Below, piece by piece: positions 23,156 through 29,795 of a stretch of 57,485 nt of DNA; positions within the stretch are counted from its first letter, which is position 1; every line of letters begins with the position of its first letter. The DNA lies in IMG/VR virus record IMGVR_UViG_3300044712_000163, positions 1 to 57,485 of that record, one strand, 5' to 3'. Below the pieces are notes generated by a model, which worked only from the letters and a program-made list of their open reading frames with translations, had not been told where the DNA came from and did no database searches. The position numbers and the translations under genes are program-made. This DNA comes from a virus.

Positions 23156-23197
23156 CCCCCCGCCCCCTCACCCCCTTTGTCCACCCCCTTAGCCCCC
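23156..23197 (-). other. Five-run G-quadruplex-prone tract on the minus strand
   Basis: The plus strand has C-runs of 6, 5, 5, 5 and 5 at 23156-23161, 23163-23167, 23171-23175, 23184-23188 and 23193-23197. The minus strand therefore has five runs of at least five G with spacers of 1 to 8 bases, more than enough for a four-tetrad quadruplex. It directly precedes the structured RNA. In an otherwise AT-leaning genome it stands out. Confidence 0.7.
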
Positions 23198-23511
23198 TGC
23201 CATAGGTAAGCCGATGGCGTTCTTACTTAGGATTCTGCCAGAGGTGTAGGGCTTACGATGTTCCCTACTACGGGTTGGTCTATACCTGAGCATCCTTTAG
23301 ACTTAGATGGGTAGCTTCCTAGTGCTGAAGCGTTGAGTCAATCTGATACTCAGTAAGCACAACATGGCGGGCGAAGTCTAGCGGGATAGTATCCGTGGAA
23401 AAGGCAAGATGTAATTGCCACACCAGAGCGAACCGCACTACACCACGATGTGTAGATTAGGGCAGAAAATACAAAATCTGTGCCTAAGTCCCGAAATGTG
23501 TAGGGACAATG

Positions 23512-23542
23512 CAAGGGTTATGAGAGAGGATTCCGACCCTTG
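23512..23542 (+). promoter_or_regulatory. Antiterminator hairpin of the leader
   Basis: CAAGGGT (23512-23518) pairs perfectly with ACCCTTG (23536-23542), seven base pairs around a 17-base loop. The right arm shares CCCTTG with the left arm of the downstream terminator. The two structures therefore exclude each other, the hallmark of an attenuator. What shifts the balance is not visible; no leader peptide or known ligand motif was recognised. Confidence 0.55.
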
Positions 23543-23596
23543 AGTGCAAAGTCAAAGCGTTCGAAGCGTATGACCCATAACACTCAAGGGGTTTTT
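23537..23596 (+). terminator. Leader terminator (attenuator)
   Basis: CCCTTGAGTG (23537-23546) pairs perfectly with CACTCAAGGG (23581-23590), ten base pairs, followed by GTTTTT. It lies 61 bases before the first early gene, so termination here would silence the whole early operon unless the antiterminator forms or a protein intervenes. Confidence 0.65.
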
Positions 23597-23657
23597 ATCA
23601 AGCGCCTTATTAGTAGGGTGTTTGATTCTGACTAACTTACTTAAGGAATTATCAATC

Positions 23658-24179
23658 ATGGCTCTACATACAGCAGAAGTATTAAACCAAAAAATCTCCG
23701 CAGTTGGCAAAACCGCAGGTGAATTGCAGTCCGCTATTCAAGAAGTAGCCGTTCAAGCAGTTGGCTATTCAATCGAGCATGGCGATATTCGCTTCGGTCA
23801 AAAGTTGTTTGATGTGCTCCCTAGTGGTGTGCGTCGTGCTAGCTTGGTAGCTTTCTTAGAAAAGCACGGTAACTTTGCTTGGTCTAAAGAAGAAAAATGC
23901 TTTAAGTTCTTCAAAGGATTGGGCGAGCCTCGTGTATATGATGAGCAAGCACTCATGGCGATTAACTGGGCATCTGCAACAAAAGAAACAATCGTATCCT
24001 CTTATGACCTTGAAGCCATCATGACCAAAGCAATCAATGCGATGGAAAAAGCATTCAAGGAGCATGAGAAGTCTGGTGTCAAGATCGAGAACTCAGCAGT
24101 CTATGATTACCTGTGCAGTGCTCGTGATTCATACAACAACGACAAGTATTCAGTAGAAGCAGAACTCAAGGTAGCGTAA
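23658..24179 (+). CDS. First early gene, conserved unknown
   Basis: The 173-aa protein (start at 23658, AAGGAA upstream, MALHTAEVLNQKISAVG) has 'ELQSAIQEVAVQAVGYSIEH', 'LPSGVRRASLVAFLEKHGNF' and a long C-terminal helical region. The 'RFGQKLFDVLPSGVRR' segment is seen in many phage early proteins, none of known function that I recall. It is the first gene after the leader RNA, so it is probably a host-takeover or regulatory protein. An upstream alternative start at 23622 lacks a ribosome site. Confidence 0.7.
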   Translation: MALHTAEVLNQKISAVGKTAGELQSAIQEVAVQAVGYSIEHGDIRFGQKLFDVLPSGVRRASLVAFLEKHGNFAWSKEEKCFKFFKGLGEPRVYDEQALMAINWASATKETIVSSYDLEAIMTKAINAMEKAFKEHEKSGVKIENSAVYDYLCSARDSYNNDKYSVEAELKVA

Positions 24180-24254
24180 TGCAACCTTCCTCGCCCCGAG
24201 CTCACCACTCGGGTCGAGATTCATTTAACTCATTACACTCACGGAACTTACATC
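24180..24254. other. Short gap with hairpin
   Basis: CCCGAG (24195-24200) pairs with CTCGGG (24208-24213) around a seven-base loop. No U-run follows, so it is not a typical terminator; it may separate the first gene from the next on the transcript. Confidence 0.35.
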
Positions 24255-24434
24255 ATGCGTTTAGCCATGCAGTGCATTAAATGGAATAACCCTGTGCCGT
24301 TTAAAGGTGGATACAAGCGTCAATCATACGCACCAGCCAAAACTCGTATCAATCCATTGGTTGTAAATGTGTATGTGCCAGATGAATCAGGTGAACTTGT
24401 CCTTCAAAAGCGTGTAAGACCCAAAGCAAGGTAG
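24255..24434 (+). CDS. 59-aa basic unknown protein
   Basis: ATG at 24255 gives MRLAMQCIKWNNPVPF, a Lys/Arg/Tyr-rich middle and a C-terminal 'YVPDESGELVLQKRVRPKAR'. The stop at 24432 lies immediately before the first DnaA box. The small basic protein could be DNA-associated. Family not recognised. Confidence 0.6.
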   Translation: MRLAMQCIKWNNPVPFKGGYKRQSYAPAKTRINPLVVNVYVPDESGELVLQKRVRPKAR

Positions 24435-24749
24435 TTATCCACAGGGTGTGTAGGCTATTATCCGTTTTTAGGGTGTTTGCCATGCGGATAATAGAACGGA
24501 TAATAGGAATTTCCATATGAATCAATAACTTATATCTATCTATTATCCTATTATCCTATTATCCATTATAAACTATACCCTCTATATATTGGAAAGCACA
24601 TCATGGATGGTGTGTGAAGCATACATATCGTTTACAAATTCCAATATGAGGGGGGTCTATTTGGAAAAAGCGGATAATGGATAATAGAAAATTAAGTCAT
24701 TGATTCATAAGGCTTTTTTCTTCATTTCTATTATCCAATCCTATTATCC
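24435..24749. other. Candidate replication origin: iterons in a quasi-palindrome
   Basis: TTATCCACA at 24435 is a perfect DnaA box. CTATTATCC occurs at 24455, 24540, 24548, 24556, 24728 and 24741; its complement GGATAATAG occurs at 24486, 24498 and 24679, and GGATAATGG at 24672. The whole is symmetric about 24616. From outside in there are two iterons on each side, then TATGAATCAATAACTTA (24516) facing TAAGTCATTGATTCATA (24693), 16 of 17 matched. Next come three iterons facing two, then ATATTGGAA (24586) facing TTCCAATAT (24639). It is very AT-rich and sits in the early block. No other such cluster was found. Confidence 0.75.
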
Positions 24750-24812
24750 ACGGCAACAGTAAACCCACACCATACATAGAATACATTAAATCCACCATAT
24801 CCGATATATGTG

Positions 24813-24821
24813 TGCTATACT
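24813..24821 (+). promoter_or_regulatory. Extended -10 promoter for the RHH gene
   Basis: TGCTATACT (24813-24821) is an extended -10 element with TGN before TATACT. No good -35 is seen at the expected distance. It lies 49 bases before the start of the ribbon-helix-helix gene and just after the origin. Confidence 0.5.
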
Positions 24822-24869
24822 TCCGCTATGTCAATCAAGGCATATATCAACAGTATAAGGAACATATAT

Positions 24870-25079
24870 ATGAGTAATAAATTAACCACATTAAATATAT
24901 CGCAGGACTTCTACAACTATGTAGCCAAGAAAGCGAGTGCGGAAGAGCGTTCTATTGCGCAATACATACGAAATGCAGTTAAAGTATATAGTGGATATAG
25001 TAATGCAACTTTAGCAACAAAAATAAAAACCTCTGACGACTTAAAGTTAGAGGAGTTAGACTTCCCTGACGAACAGTAA
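24870..25079 (+). CDS. Ribbon-helix-helix-like protein beside the origin
   Basis: I start it at ATG 24870, 8 bases after AAGG; the more distal ATG at 24828 lacks a ribosome site. The 69-aa protein reads 'LTTLNISQDFYNYVAKKASA' then 'SIAQYIRNAVKVYSGYS', the strand-helix-turn-helix of CopG/Arc proteins. The C-terminus is acidic (LKLEELDFPDEQ). Because the gene directly follows the iterons, it is the obvious candidate for the iteron-binding protein or copy-control regulator. That is inference; DnaA or the early proteins may do the work. Confidence 0.65.
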   Translation: MSNKLTTLNISQDFYNYVAKKASAEERSIAQYIRNAVKVYSGYSNATLATKIKTSDDLKLEELDFPDEQ

Positions 25080-25085
25080 TACATG

Positions 25086-25104
25086 GGGGCGATGAGCCCC
25101 TTTT
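25086..25104 (+). terminator. Terminator after the RHH gene
   Basis: GGGGC-GATGA-GCCCC followed by TTTT lies six bases after the stop. The strong five-pair GC hairpin and U-run are typical of an intrinsic terminator. It sets the RHH gene apart as a unit. Confidence 0.8.
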
Positions 25105-25119
25105 CTTATGGAACATCAC

Positions 25120-25227
25120 ATGACAAATCATCAGAAATCCGACAAATACTTCAAGTGGTTTTTATTGTTAGCACTCGCTTACTTCACTCTACATTTAATC
25201 CACGCAGTTGCCAATGGCAACATATAA
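25120..25227 (+). CDS. Small single-helix membrane protein
   Basis: ATG at 25120 gives a 35-aa peptide (MTNHQKSDKYFKWFLLLAL...). Residues 12-29 form one hydrophobic helix with a positive N-terminus, so it is likely inserted in the inner membrane with the N-terminus inside. It might be a minor inhibitor or lysis accessory; nothing more is visible. An in-frame ATG at 25108 would add four residues. Confidence 0.45.
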   Translation: MTNHQKSDKYFKWFLLLALAYFTLHLIHAVANGNI

Positions 25228-25255
25228 GACCACATCAAATCCATAGGAGCATAGA

Positions 25256-25480
25256 ATGAGTCACCAATATTTGTGTGTAGCTTGTTATGGTGGGCATGTA
25301 AATCCAGAACGGGCAAGAGCCCTAATTCGCAACGGTTCACCTATCACGTGCATCGAGTGTGGCGACAAGCAAGCCAAAAATCGTAGACATTGTATCGTAC
25401 CTATGGCAAAATCTAATTACGTAGTAGTTACAGATAGAACATTGCTAAAAGGACTAAACAAATATGCGAACACGGAATAA
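25256..25480 (+). CDS. Zinc-ribbon protein
   Basis: The 74-aa protein has two Cys-x2-Cys knuckles, 'LCVACYGGHVNPERARALIR' and 'ITCIECGDKQAKNRRHCIVP', spaced by about 23 residues. This is a treble-clef or zinc-ribbon layout. AGGAGC precedes the ATG. The C-terminus overlaps the HNH gene by 17 bases. A DksA-like or transcription-factor-like role is possible but not shown. Confidence 0.65.
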   Translation: MSHQYLCVACYGGHVNPERARALIRNGSPITCIECGDKQAKNRRHCIVPMAKSNYVVVTDRTLLKGLNKYANTE

Positions 25481-25913
25481 GCCACACACATTAGATTCAT
25501 TAAAAGACTTAACCACAATTACCCCCGATGGATGTTGGATATGGCAGGGGACAACTAGGTCAAATGGATATGGAGTAACTGTATATAAAGGAAAGCAAAC
25601 TACAACGCATCGAGTTGCCTACGAAATAGCTAATAACACCACATTACCAAAAGATATGGAAGTAGATCATATCTGCAACGAAAGAGGATGTATCAACCCA
25701 GCCCACTTAGAAGCAGTAAGCCATGAAGAAAATATGCGCCGAGGTGCAGAGCGTAGAACTGTATGTAGGAACGGACACGAATGGAACAAAGCCAATACAT
25801 ACACCACCCAAGTCAAGCGCAAACAAGGCGGACTACGAATGCAACGCTATTGCCGATTGTGCAGAGCAAAACATCAAGCAGATTTAAGAGCAAGGAGAGC
25901 ATCAAATGGTTAG
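25464..25913 (+). CDS. HNH endonuclease
   Basis: The 149-aa protein carries 'GCWIWQGTTRSNGYGVTVYK', 'RVAYEIANNTTLPKDMEVDH' and 'CNERGCINPAHLEAVSHEEN', the classic HNH arrangement of phage homing enzymes. A Cys-rich tail ('CRNGHEWNKANTYTTQ', 'YCRLCRAKHQADLR') follows. It overlaps the zinc-ribbon gene by 17 bases and the next gene by eight. Confidence 0.88.
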   Translation: MRTRNKPHTLDSLKDLTTITPDGCWIWQGTTRSNGYGVTVYKGKQTTTHRVAYEIANNTTLPKDMEVDHICNERGCINPAHLEAVSHEENMRRGAERRTVCRNGHEWNKANTYTTQVKRKQGGLRMQRYCRLCRAKHQADLRARRASNG

Positions 25914-26121
25914 AAAATACGCACCCAAACTAAGACCAACCACATACAATCCACGAGAACTTTTAGCTAACATAGCTTTATTACCAGTGGCACAAGACAA
26001 GCGTGAGGAAGTGTCCAAAGCAAACCCATTTCACTACTCTTTCGGGAATGTCAGACCTATATGGAAAACCTACCAAACATACGCACAAAACATGGGATTG
26101 ATAGAGCCTACTTATGACTGA
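25906..26121 (+). CDS. Small unknown protein
   Basis: The 71-aa product (MVRKYAPKLRPTTYNPRELL) is Tyr/Pro/Lys-rich with a helix 'NIALLPVAQDKREEV' and ends 'QTYAQNMGLIEPTYD'. It overlaps the HNH stop by eight bases and the next start by eight. I do not recognise it. Confidence 0.6.
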   Translation: MVRKYAPKLRPTTYNPRELLANIALLPVAQDKREEVSKANPFHYSFGNVRPIWKTYQTYAQNMGLIEPTYD

Positions 26122-26296
26122 CTACTACAAGGGCGACCGCATAGTTGAACTTCTTGAGGAGCTACGCCATGCCGAACAAGTGTTTAACCACACCAACGTT
26201 GAGAAACTTAATGACGAACTAAGGAACAAGCTCATCGCTGCCAAAGCACATGTAGCCATAATGAAAGCTAAACTTACTGCCTTACAGACCGACTAA
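26114..26296 (+). CDS. Small helical unknown protein
   Basis: The 60-aa protein (MTDYYKGDRIVELLEELRHA) is a helical hairpin: 'RIVELLEELRHAEQVFNH' and 'LRNKLIAAKAHVAIMKAKLT'. It may dimerise through a coiled coil. It overlaps the previous gene. Function unknown. Confidence 0.6.
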   Translation: MTDYYKGDRIVELLEELRHAEQVFNHTNVEKLNDELRNKLIAAKAHVAIMKAKLTALQTD

Positions 26297-26322
26297 CCTA
26301 TAACTTGGAAAGATGTTTACAT

Positions 26323-26523
26323 ATGACAGACTTCGCCATTAAACCAGATATACATGTGCAGGTTAAAACCAACTACGGCAACCAGACGATCTATCCGAAC
26401 TGTGAGTCCAGTAAAACATTTTGTCGTATGCTTGACCAAAAGACCCTGACCCCACTGAACATTAAATACATACGAGAGTTGGGATATACAATCGTTATAG
26501 ACACACCACAGGTAGAGATATGA
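26323..26523 (+). CDS. Conserved small phage protein
   Basis: I start it at ATG 26323 behind GGAAAGA with nine-base spacing; a TTG at 26305 would add six residues. The 66-aa protein has 'VQVKTNYGNQTIYPNCESSK', 'FCRMLDQKTLTPLNIKYIRE' and 'LGYTIVIDTPQVEI'. I have the impression of a widespread phage family with the YGNQTIYP motif, of unknown role. Confidence 0.65.
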   Translation: MTDFAIKPDIHVQVKTNYGNQTIYPNCESSKTFCRMLDQKTLTPLNIKYIRELGYTIVIDTPQVEI

Positions 26524-26762
26524 GCAAAGGCAATAACGGAGGTGGGCGCAAGCCGACGAGTCCGACAGTAGACGAGAGGCACATGACCTTACAGGAAATT
26601 GCTGACATATTTGGCACATCCCGTGAGCGTGTAAGGCAGATCGAGCAACGAGCATTGGGTAAGTTAAGACGCAAACTCAGAGCCATGGGCTACAAACCTG
26701 ACGACATACTTGGCGAGTTCATCGAGACACCAAGCAGACCGACCCGCATCCGACCCGAATAA
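26520..26762 (+). CDS. Sigma-region-4-like HTH protein
   Basis: The 80-aa protein has 'MTLQEIADIFGTSRERVRQIEQRALGKL' spread over residues 22-49, split here as TLQEIADIFGTSRERVR and QIEQRALGKLRRKLR. This is the sigma70 region 4.2 helix-turn-helix with the RERVRQIE motif. A Gly/Lys-rich head (SKGNNGGGRKPTSPTV) and a basic tail flank it. As an isolated sigma4 domain it could bind the -35 DNA or RNA polymerase beta-flap and act as an activator or anti-sigma. It overlaps the previous gene by four bases and is followed by a terminator. Confidence 0.78.
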   Translation: MSKGNNGGGRKPTSPTVDERHMTLQEIADIFGTSRERVRQIEQRALGKLRRKLRAMGYKPDDILGEFIETPSRPTRIRPE

Positions 26763-26790
26763 CTAGGGATTGCACTTCACCCTAGGGTAA

Positions 26791-26824
26791 ACCCTGATAC
26801 GCAAGTGTCGGGGTATTTGTTTTT
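26791..26824 (+). terminator. Terminator after the sigma4-like gene
   Basis: ACCCTGATAC (26791-26800) pairs with GTGTCGGGGT (26805-26814) with two G-U pairs, closing a GNRA tetraloop GCAA, and is followed by ATTTGTTTTT. A second hairpin (CTAGGG at 26763 and CCCTAG at 26780) lies just before it. Together they end the small-gene unit before the MoxR operon. Confidence 0.75.
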
Positions 26825-26859
26825 CCATCGCAGTATCAATCACTAACTTAAGAGGACTT

Positions 26860-27846
26860 ATGAAATTCTCAGACATCAAAACATCAATCGTTTCTCAATT
26901 CCACACAACTAATCTGGTTGTTCCGTATATCGAGGGTAAACCAGGCGGCGGTAAGAGTGCGCTAGCCCAAGCCGTAGGCAAAGAGTTAGGGTTTGATAAC
27001 GTAGTGCAATTCTTCGCAAGCCTTCGTGACCCAGTAGATTTGTTAGGCACACCCCGTAATGATGGTAATGTAACTCGCTGGATTCCCCCTGAGGAGTTGG
27101 CAAAGCTATCGACAGGGCGCAACTTACTTATCATCGAGGAGATGAGCGACTGTAACACCGCTATGCAGAACGGCTTATGTGGTTTGATTTATGACCGCAA
27201 ACTCAACGATCTTCACCTATCACCCGAGACTTACATCATCGCAACGGGCAACAGGACTCAGGATAAATCGGGTGCGAACCGTGTCGTGTCCAAGCTGATG
27301 GGTCGTGTGCGCCACATGGAGTTCACCGAGAACATCGACGATTGGTCTGAGTGGGCGCTTAACGCTGGTATTGATGTAACACTTATTCAGTTCTTGCGCT
27401 TTAGACCTGACCTGTTATCTAACTTCAACCCTGATGCCAAGTGCAACCCGACCCCTCGTACATGGGAGCGTGTGAACCTTATCCCTGCTGACTTACCAAC
27501 AGATTTGTATTTTAGTAACGTAGCTGGCGATGTGGGCGAGGGTGCTGCCGCCGAGTACACAGGTTTCCGTAGAATCTATGAATCACTTCCTAACATCGAC
27601 GGTATCTTGATGAACCCATCCAAAGCGGAAGTGCCTAAAGACCCAGCGGTTTTGTATGCGCTAACAGGTGCGCTTGCTCATAAGACAAGCAAAGATAACT
27701 TTGACAGAGTTTGTGAGTATGTGGACAAGATGAGCCCTGAGTTCCAAGTCATGTGCGTATCAGATGCCATGAAGCTCAAGCCTGAGATCAAAACAACCAA
27801 AGCATTCGTAGCATGGGCTGTGAAGAACAGTAATGTGATGCTATGA
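26860..27846 (+). CDS. MoxR-family AAA+ ATPase
   Basis: The 328-aa ATPase has Walker A GKPGGGKS (Lys32), Walker B 'LLIIEEM' (Glu93-Glu94) and 'RVVSKLMGRVRHMEF' near residues 142-156 with likely sensor arginines. MoxR proteins act with VWA-domain partners to remodel proteins or insert metal cofactors. The partner is very likely the VWA metalloprotein at 29743-30876, five genes on. It begins a tightly coupled operon, overlapping the next gene by four bases. The substrate is unknown; a role in changing a host complex is speculation. Confidence 0.82.
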   Translation: MKFSDIKTSIVSQFHTTNLVVPYIEGKPGGGKSALAQAVGKELGFDNVVQFFASLRDPVDLLGTPRNDGNVTRWIPPEELAKLSTGRNLLIIEEMSDCNTAMQNGLCGLIYDRKLNDLHLSPETYIIATGNRTQDKSGANRVVSKLMGRVRHMEFTENIDDWSEWALNAGIDVTLIQFLRFRPDLLSNFNPDAKCNPTPRTWERVNLIPADLPTDLYFSNVAGDVGEGAAAEYTGFRRIYESLPNIDGILMNPSKAEVPKDPAVLYALTGALAHKTSKDNFDRVCEYVDKMSPEFQVMCVSDAMKLKPEIKTTKAFVAWAVKNSNVML

Positions 27847-28094
27847 CCTACTGGAACTATCGAGTAGTTAATGTAGAGGATGACCCCGAGGAAGAACCGT
27901 TCTACGAAATATGTGAAGTGTTCTACGACGAGAACGATGAACCTGCGGGGTGGACTAAAGCTAACGCATGTGGTGAGGATATTCAGAACTTAGCTGAGTG
28001 TATCAAACTCATGGCAAAAGCACTGAACTATCCGACCCTAGAGCAAGAGGACTTTATTGGTAAGTTCTATGACCACGAAGGAGAACTACATTGA
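27843..28094 (+). CDS. Conserved small acidic protein
   Basis: The 83-aa protein (MTYWNYRVVNVEDDPEEEPF) has 'YEICEVFYDENDEPAGWTKA' and a C-terminal helix region 'LAECIKLMAKALNYPTLEQE'. The start sequence MTYWNYR and the strand 'YxIxEVYYD' type are widespread in bacteria and phages without known function. It overlaps MoxR by four bases and the next gene by four. Confidence 0.65.
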   Translation: MTYWNYRVVNVEDDPEEEPFYEICEVFYDENDEPAGWTKANACGEDIQNLAECIKLMAKALNYPTLEQEDFIGKFYDHEGELH

Positions 28095-28669
28095 AATATA
28101 TTGACGCACCTAAACCAATGGGCAACAAGTATGACTTGATGCACAACAACACACCATCGTTTGCAAGCACAGTAGTTACATGGGATTGTTCTAAGATGGG
28201 CAAGACTACATTCAATCGTGTAGTCAAATGGCTAGAAACAGGCACATCAAAATACAGTAGGGGCGAAGCGGCTTCTATGTATAACGAAATCCGTAAGCGT
28301 TTTGAAATCCCTGAGTATATAGTGCGCAACCACACAGGCGAACATCGAGGTGGCGGTGGTTATCTATATTGGGAACATGCAACCCCACAGTTAATGCAAG
28401 CACTTGAAGTTGTGTATCAAACCGAGCGTGTAGTAGATCGCTTGGAAAATGCACACAGACCACACTATTACCAACCATGGTATCTAAAGGCTGAGCATTT
28501 AACAGATAACAAGGGAGGTTACATATACCTGAACAGTAAGCATGATTTAGCTGAGGTAGAGCGTTGCGTAGCAGAGATAGTAAATAGTGAAGCAATCAAA
28601 GCTAAGCGTGAAGCGGCTATTGACTTTGTTAAATCAGGCGGTAAGTTGCAATTTACATGGAGAGCATGA
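28091..28669 (+). CDS. Unknown protein of the MoxR operon
   Basis: The 192-aa protein begins with a TTG codon (28091), supported by AAGGAG 7 bases upstream and the TTGA overlap with the previous stop. Segments include 'MGKTTFNRVVKWLETGTSKY', 'HTGEHRGGGGYLYWEHATP' and 'VVDRLENAHRPHYYQPWYL'. No known domain seen. It lies within the MoxR-VWA cassette, so a role in that system is likely by association only. Confidence 0.65.
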   Translation: MKYIDAPKPMGNKYDLMHNNTPSFASTVVTWDCSKMGKTTFNRVVKWLETGTSKYSRGEAASMYNEIRKRFEIPEYIVRNHTGEHRGGGGYLYWEHATPQLMQALEVVYQTERVVDRLENAHRPHYYQPWYLKAEHLTDNKGGYIYLNSKHDLAEVERCVAEIVNSEAIKAKREAAIDFVKSGGKLQFTWRA

Positions 28670-29547
28670 TGCACATAACATCATTATCAGAAAAGGCTAT
28701 GTTAGTTAAGCTGACAATGCGTAGGGCGAACTTAACTAAGCGTGACCAAGTAGCAGAGGCAGTAATTCAACAACAGTTAGATGACACTAGCTTGATCGTA
28801 AACAGTAAGTTGTTTAGAGATAAGGCGAACCCAGTTAATAAGATCATGACTGCGGCAAGTGAAGTCTATACGTATCACAAACTTAATACATTACCTTGGG
28901 CTGATAAGGGCCCCCGTGTCCTACCTAATGCACAGTACATGGACTACACAAGAGAGATGCGTAATCGTATTAACCATGTGGATGCCATGATACAGAATCA
29001 TTTACCTAACTACGACAAGTATGTTCAGCTTGATATTGCATATCGTAGTAAGAGCCCAACAGCTAGGGCGAAGGTTGAAGACTATCCGACAGCCGAGCAG
29101 TTCGAAGCTAAGATGGGATTTGATTTGCGCTTTATGCCAATGCCTGACCAACGACACTTCTTGTTCGACCTATCACCTGAGGATGTCAATGCTTTTAACG
29201 AAAGTATGGAGCAGACTGCGGCATTAGCTAAAGAAGACACGATCAAGCGTATGCTCACACCATTACAAAAATTGGTAGAGAAGTTAAACACACCGATCGG
29301 TGCTGATGGTGCGATCTTCCGTGACTCAGCTATTGAGAACATCGTAGAAGGTATCGAGCTTGCTCGTAAGCTAACGCTAGACGAGTCGCCTGAGATTAAG
29401 CAACTGACTGACATGCTTAACCAAGAGATCACTAAGTATGCAGATAAGACTGAGTGGCTCCGGGAATCACCGATAGTAAGGCAACAAGCTGCACAGAAGT
29501 TATCAGATATTGCTAGTGCGATGGGTGCATTCATGGGGGCAGCATGA
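28666..29547 (+). CDS. Unknown helical protein of the MoxR operon
   Basis: I start it at ATG 28666, which overlaps the previous stop (ATGA); an in-frame ATG at 28657 lies inside the previous gene. The 293-aa protein is helical, with 'KLTMRRANLTKRDQVAEAVI', 'PNAQYMDYTREMRNRINHVD' and 'MTPLQKL'-like text ('KRMLTPLQKLVEKLNTPIGA'). The C-terminus is 'QQAAQKLSDIASAMGAFMGA'. It could be an adaptor between MoxR and VWA proteins. No family recognised. Confidence 0.65.
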   Translation: MMHITSLSEKAMLVKLTMRRANLTKRDQVAEAVIQQQLDDTSLIVNSKLFRDKANPVNKIMTAASEVYTYHKLNTLPWADKGPRVLPNAQYMDYTREMRNRINHVDAMIQNHLPNYDKYVQLDIAYRSKSPTARAKVEDYPTAEQFEAKMGFDLRFMPMPDQRHFLFDLSPEDVNAFNESMEQTAALAKEDTIKRMLTPLQKLVEKLNTPIGADGAIFRDSAIENIVEGIELARKLTLDESPEIKQLTDMLNQEITKYADKTEWLRESPIVRQQAAQKLSDIASAMGAFMGAA

Positions 29548-29795
29548 GTGACTACGAAATCTACATAGCAGGGTTTGCCCTAATAGGCTGGTGTTTTGCA
29601 GGGCATTACTATATCCAATCAAAGCAACACAAGTTTGCAGGAATAATGCTTACCCGATCACTGTTAGGGGTAGCGTTAGGTAAGACGAAGCTAGAAATTA
29701 TTGACGGTGGACTAAAAATTACTGACTTAGAGGACACAGACCATGGCAACACAAGTAAGCAAGCTGGACAAGGCGAAGGCACAGATCGTTCTTGA
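29544..29795 (+). CDS. Small membrane protein of the MoxR operon
   Basis: The 83-aa protein (MSDYEIYIAGFALIGWCFAG) has one transmembrane helix at about residues 6-23 and a shorter hydrophobic stretch near 33-43. An Asp/Gly/Thr-rich soluble tail follows. It overlaps both neighbours, the downstream VWA gene by 53 bases. It may place the cassette at the membrane. Confidence 0.6.
   Translation: MSDYEIYIAGFALIGWCFAGHYYIQSKQHKFAGIMLTRSLLGVALGKTKLEIIDGGLKITDLEDTDHGNTSKQAGQGEGTDRS

Larger units (their letters stand above)
23201..23596 (+). ncRNA. Structured leader RNA of about 400 nt
   Basis: Consecutive hairpins cover the interval: 23203-23210 with 23222-23229 (8 bp, one G-U), 23246-23251 with 23263-23268, 23403-23407 with 23415-23419, and 23438-23443 with 23450-23455. 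Then come 23457-23461 with 23483-23487 and the inner 23463-23466 with 23477-23480, followed by 23488-23492 with 23503-23507. The last part is a switch between an antiterminator and a terminator (23512-23596). No ORF, and no match to RNase P, tmRNA, 6S or group I intron cores that I can see. A leader riboregulator of the early operon or an independent phage RNA are the two main options. Confidence 0.6.
22704..23657. other. Divergent control region without protein genes
   Basis: The 954 bases between the minus-strand HNH gene and the first plus-strand gene hold no plausible ORF. In order, they hold a 6-bp hairpin (22811-22839), direct repeats CCTATGGGTA at 22888 and 22921, a terminator at 22942-23007, an 11-bp inverted repeat at 23043-23091, a G-rich/C-rich tract at 23156-23197 and a structured RNA at 23201-23596. 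Both blocks of the genome are transcribed away from here, so it is the main control hub. Confidence 0.8.

Noticed and set aside
23201-23596. Group I intron, RNase P RNA or tmRNA in the control region
   Set aside because: The conserved core sequences of these RNAs were looked for and not found, and the hairpin order does not match.
24435-24749. CRISPR-like array
   Set aside because: The repeat unit is nine bases, inverted copies are mixed in, and spacing is irregular; iterons fit, CRISPR does not.
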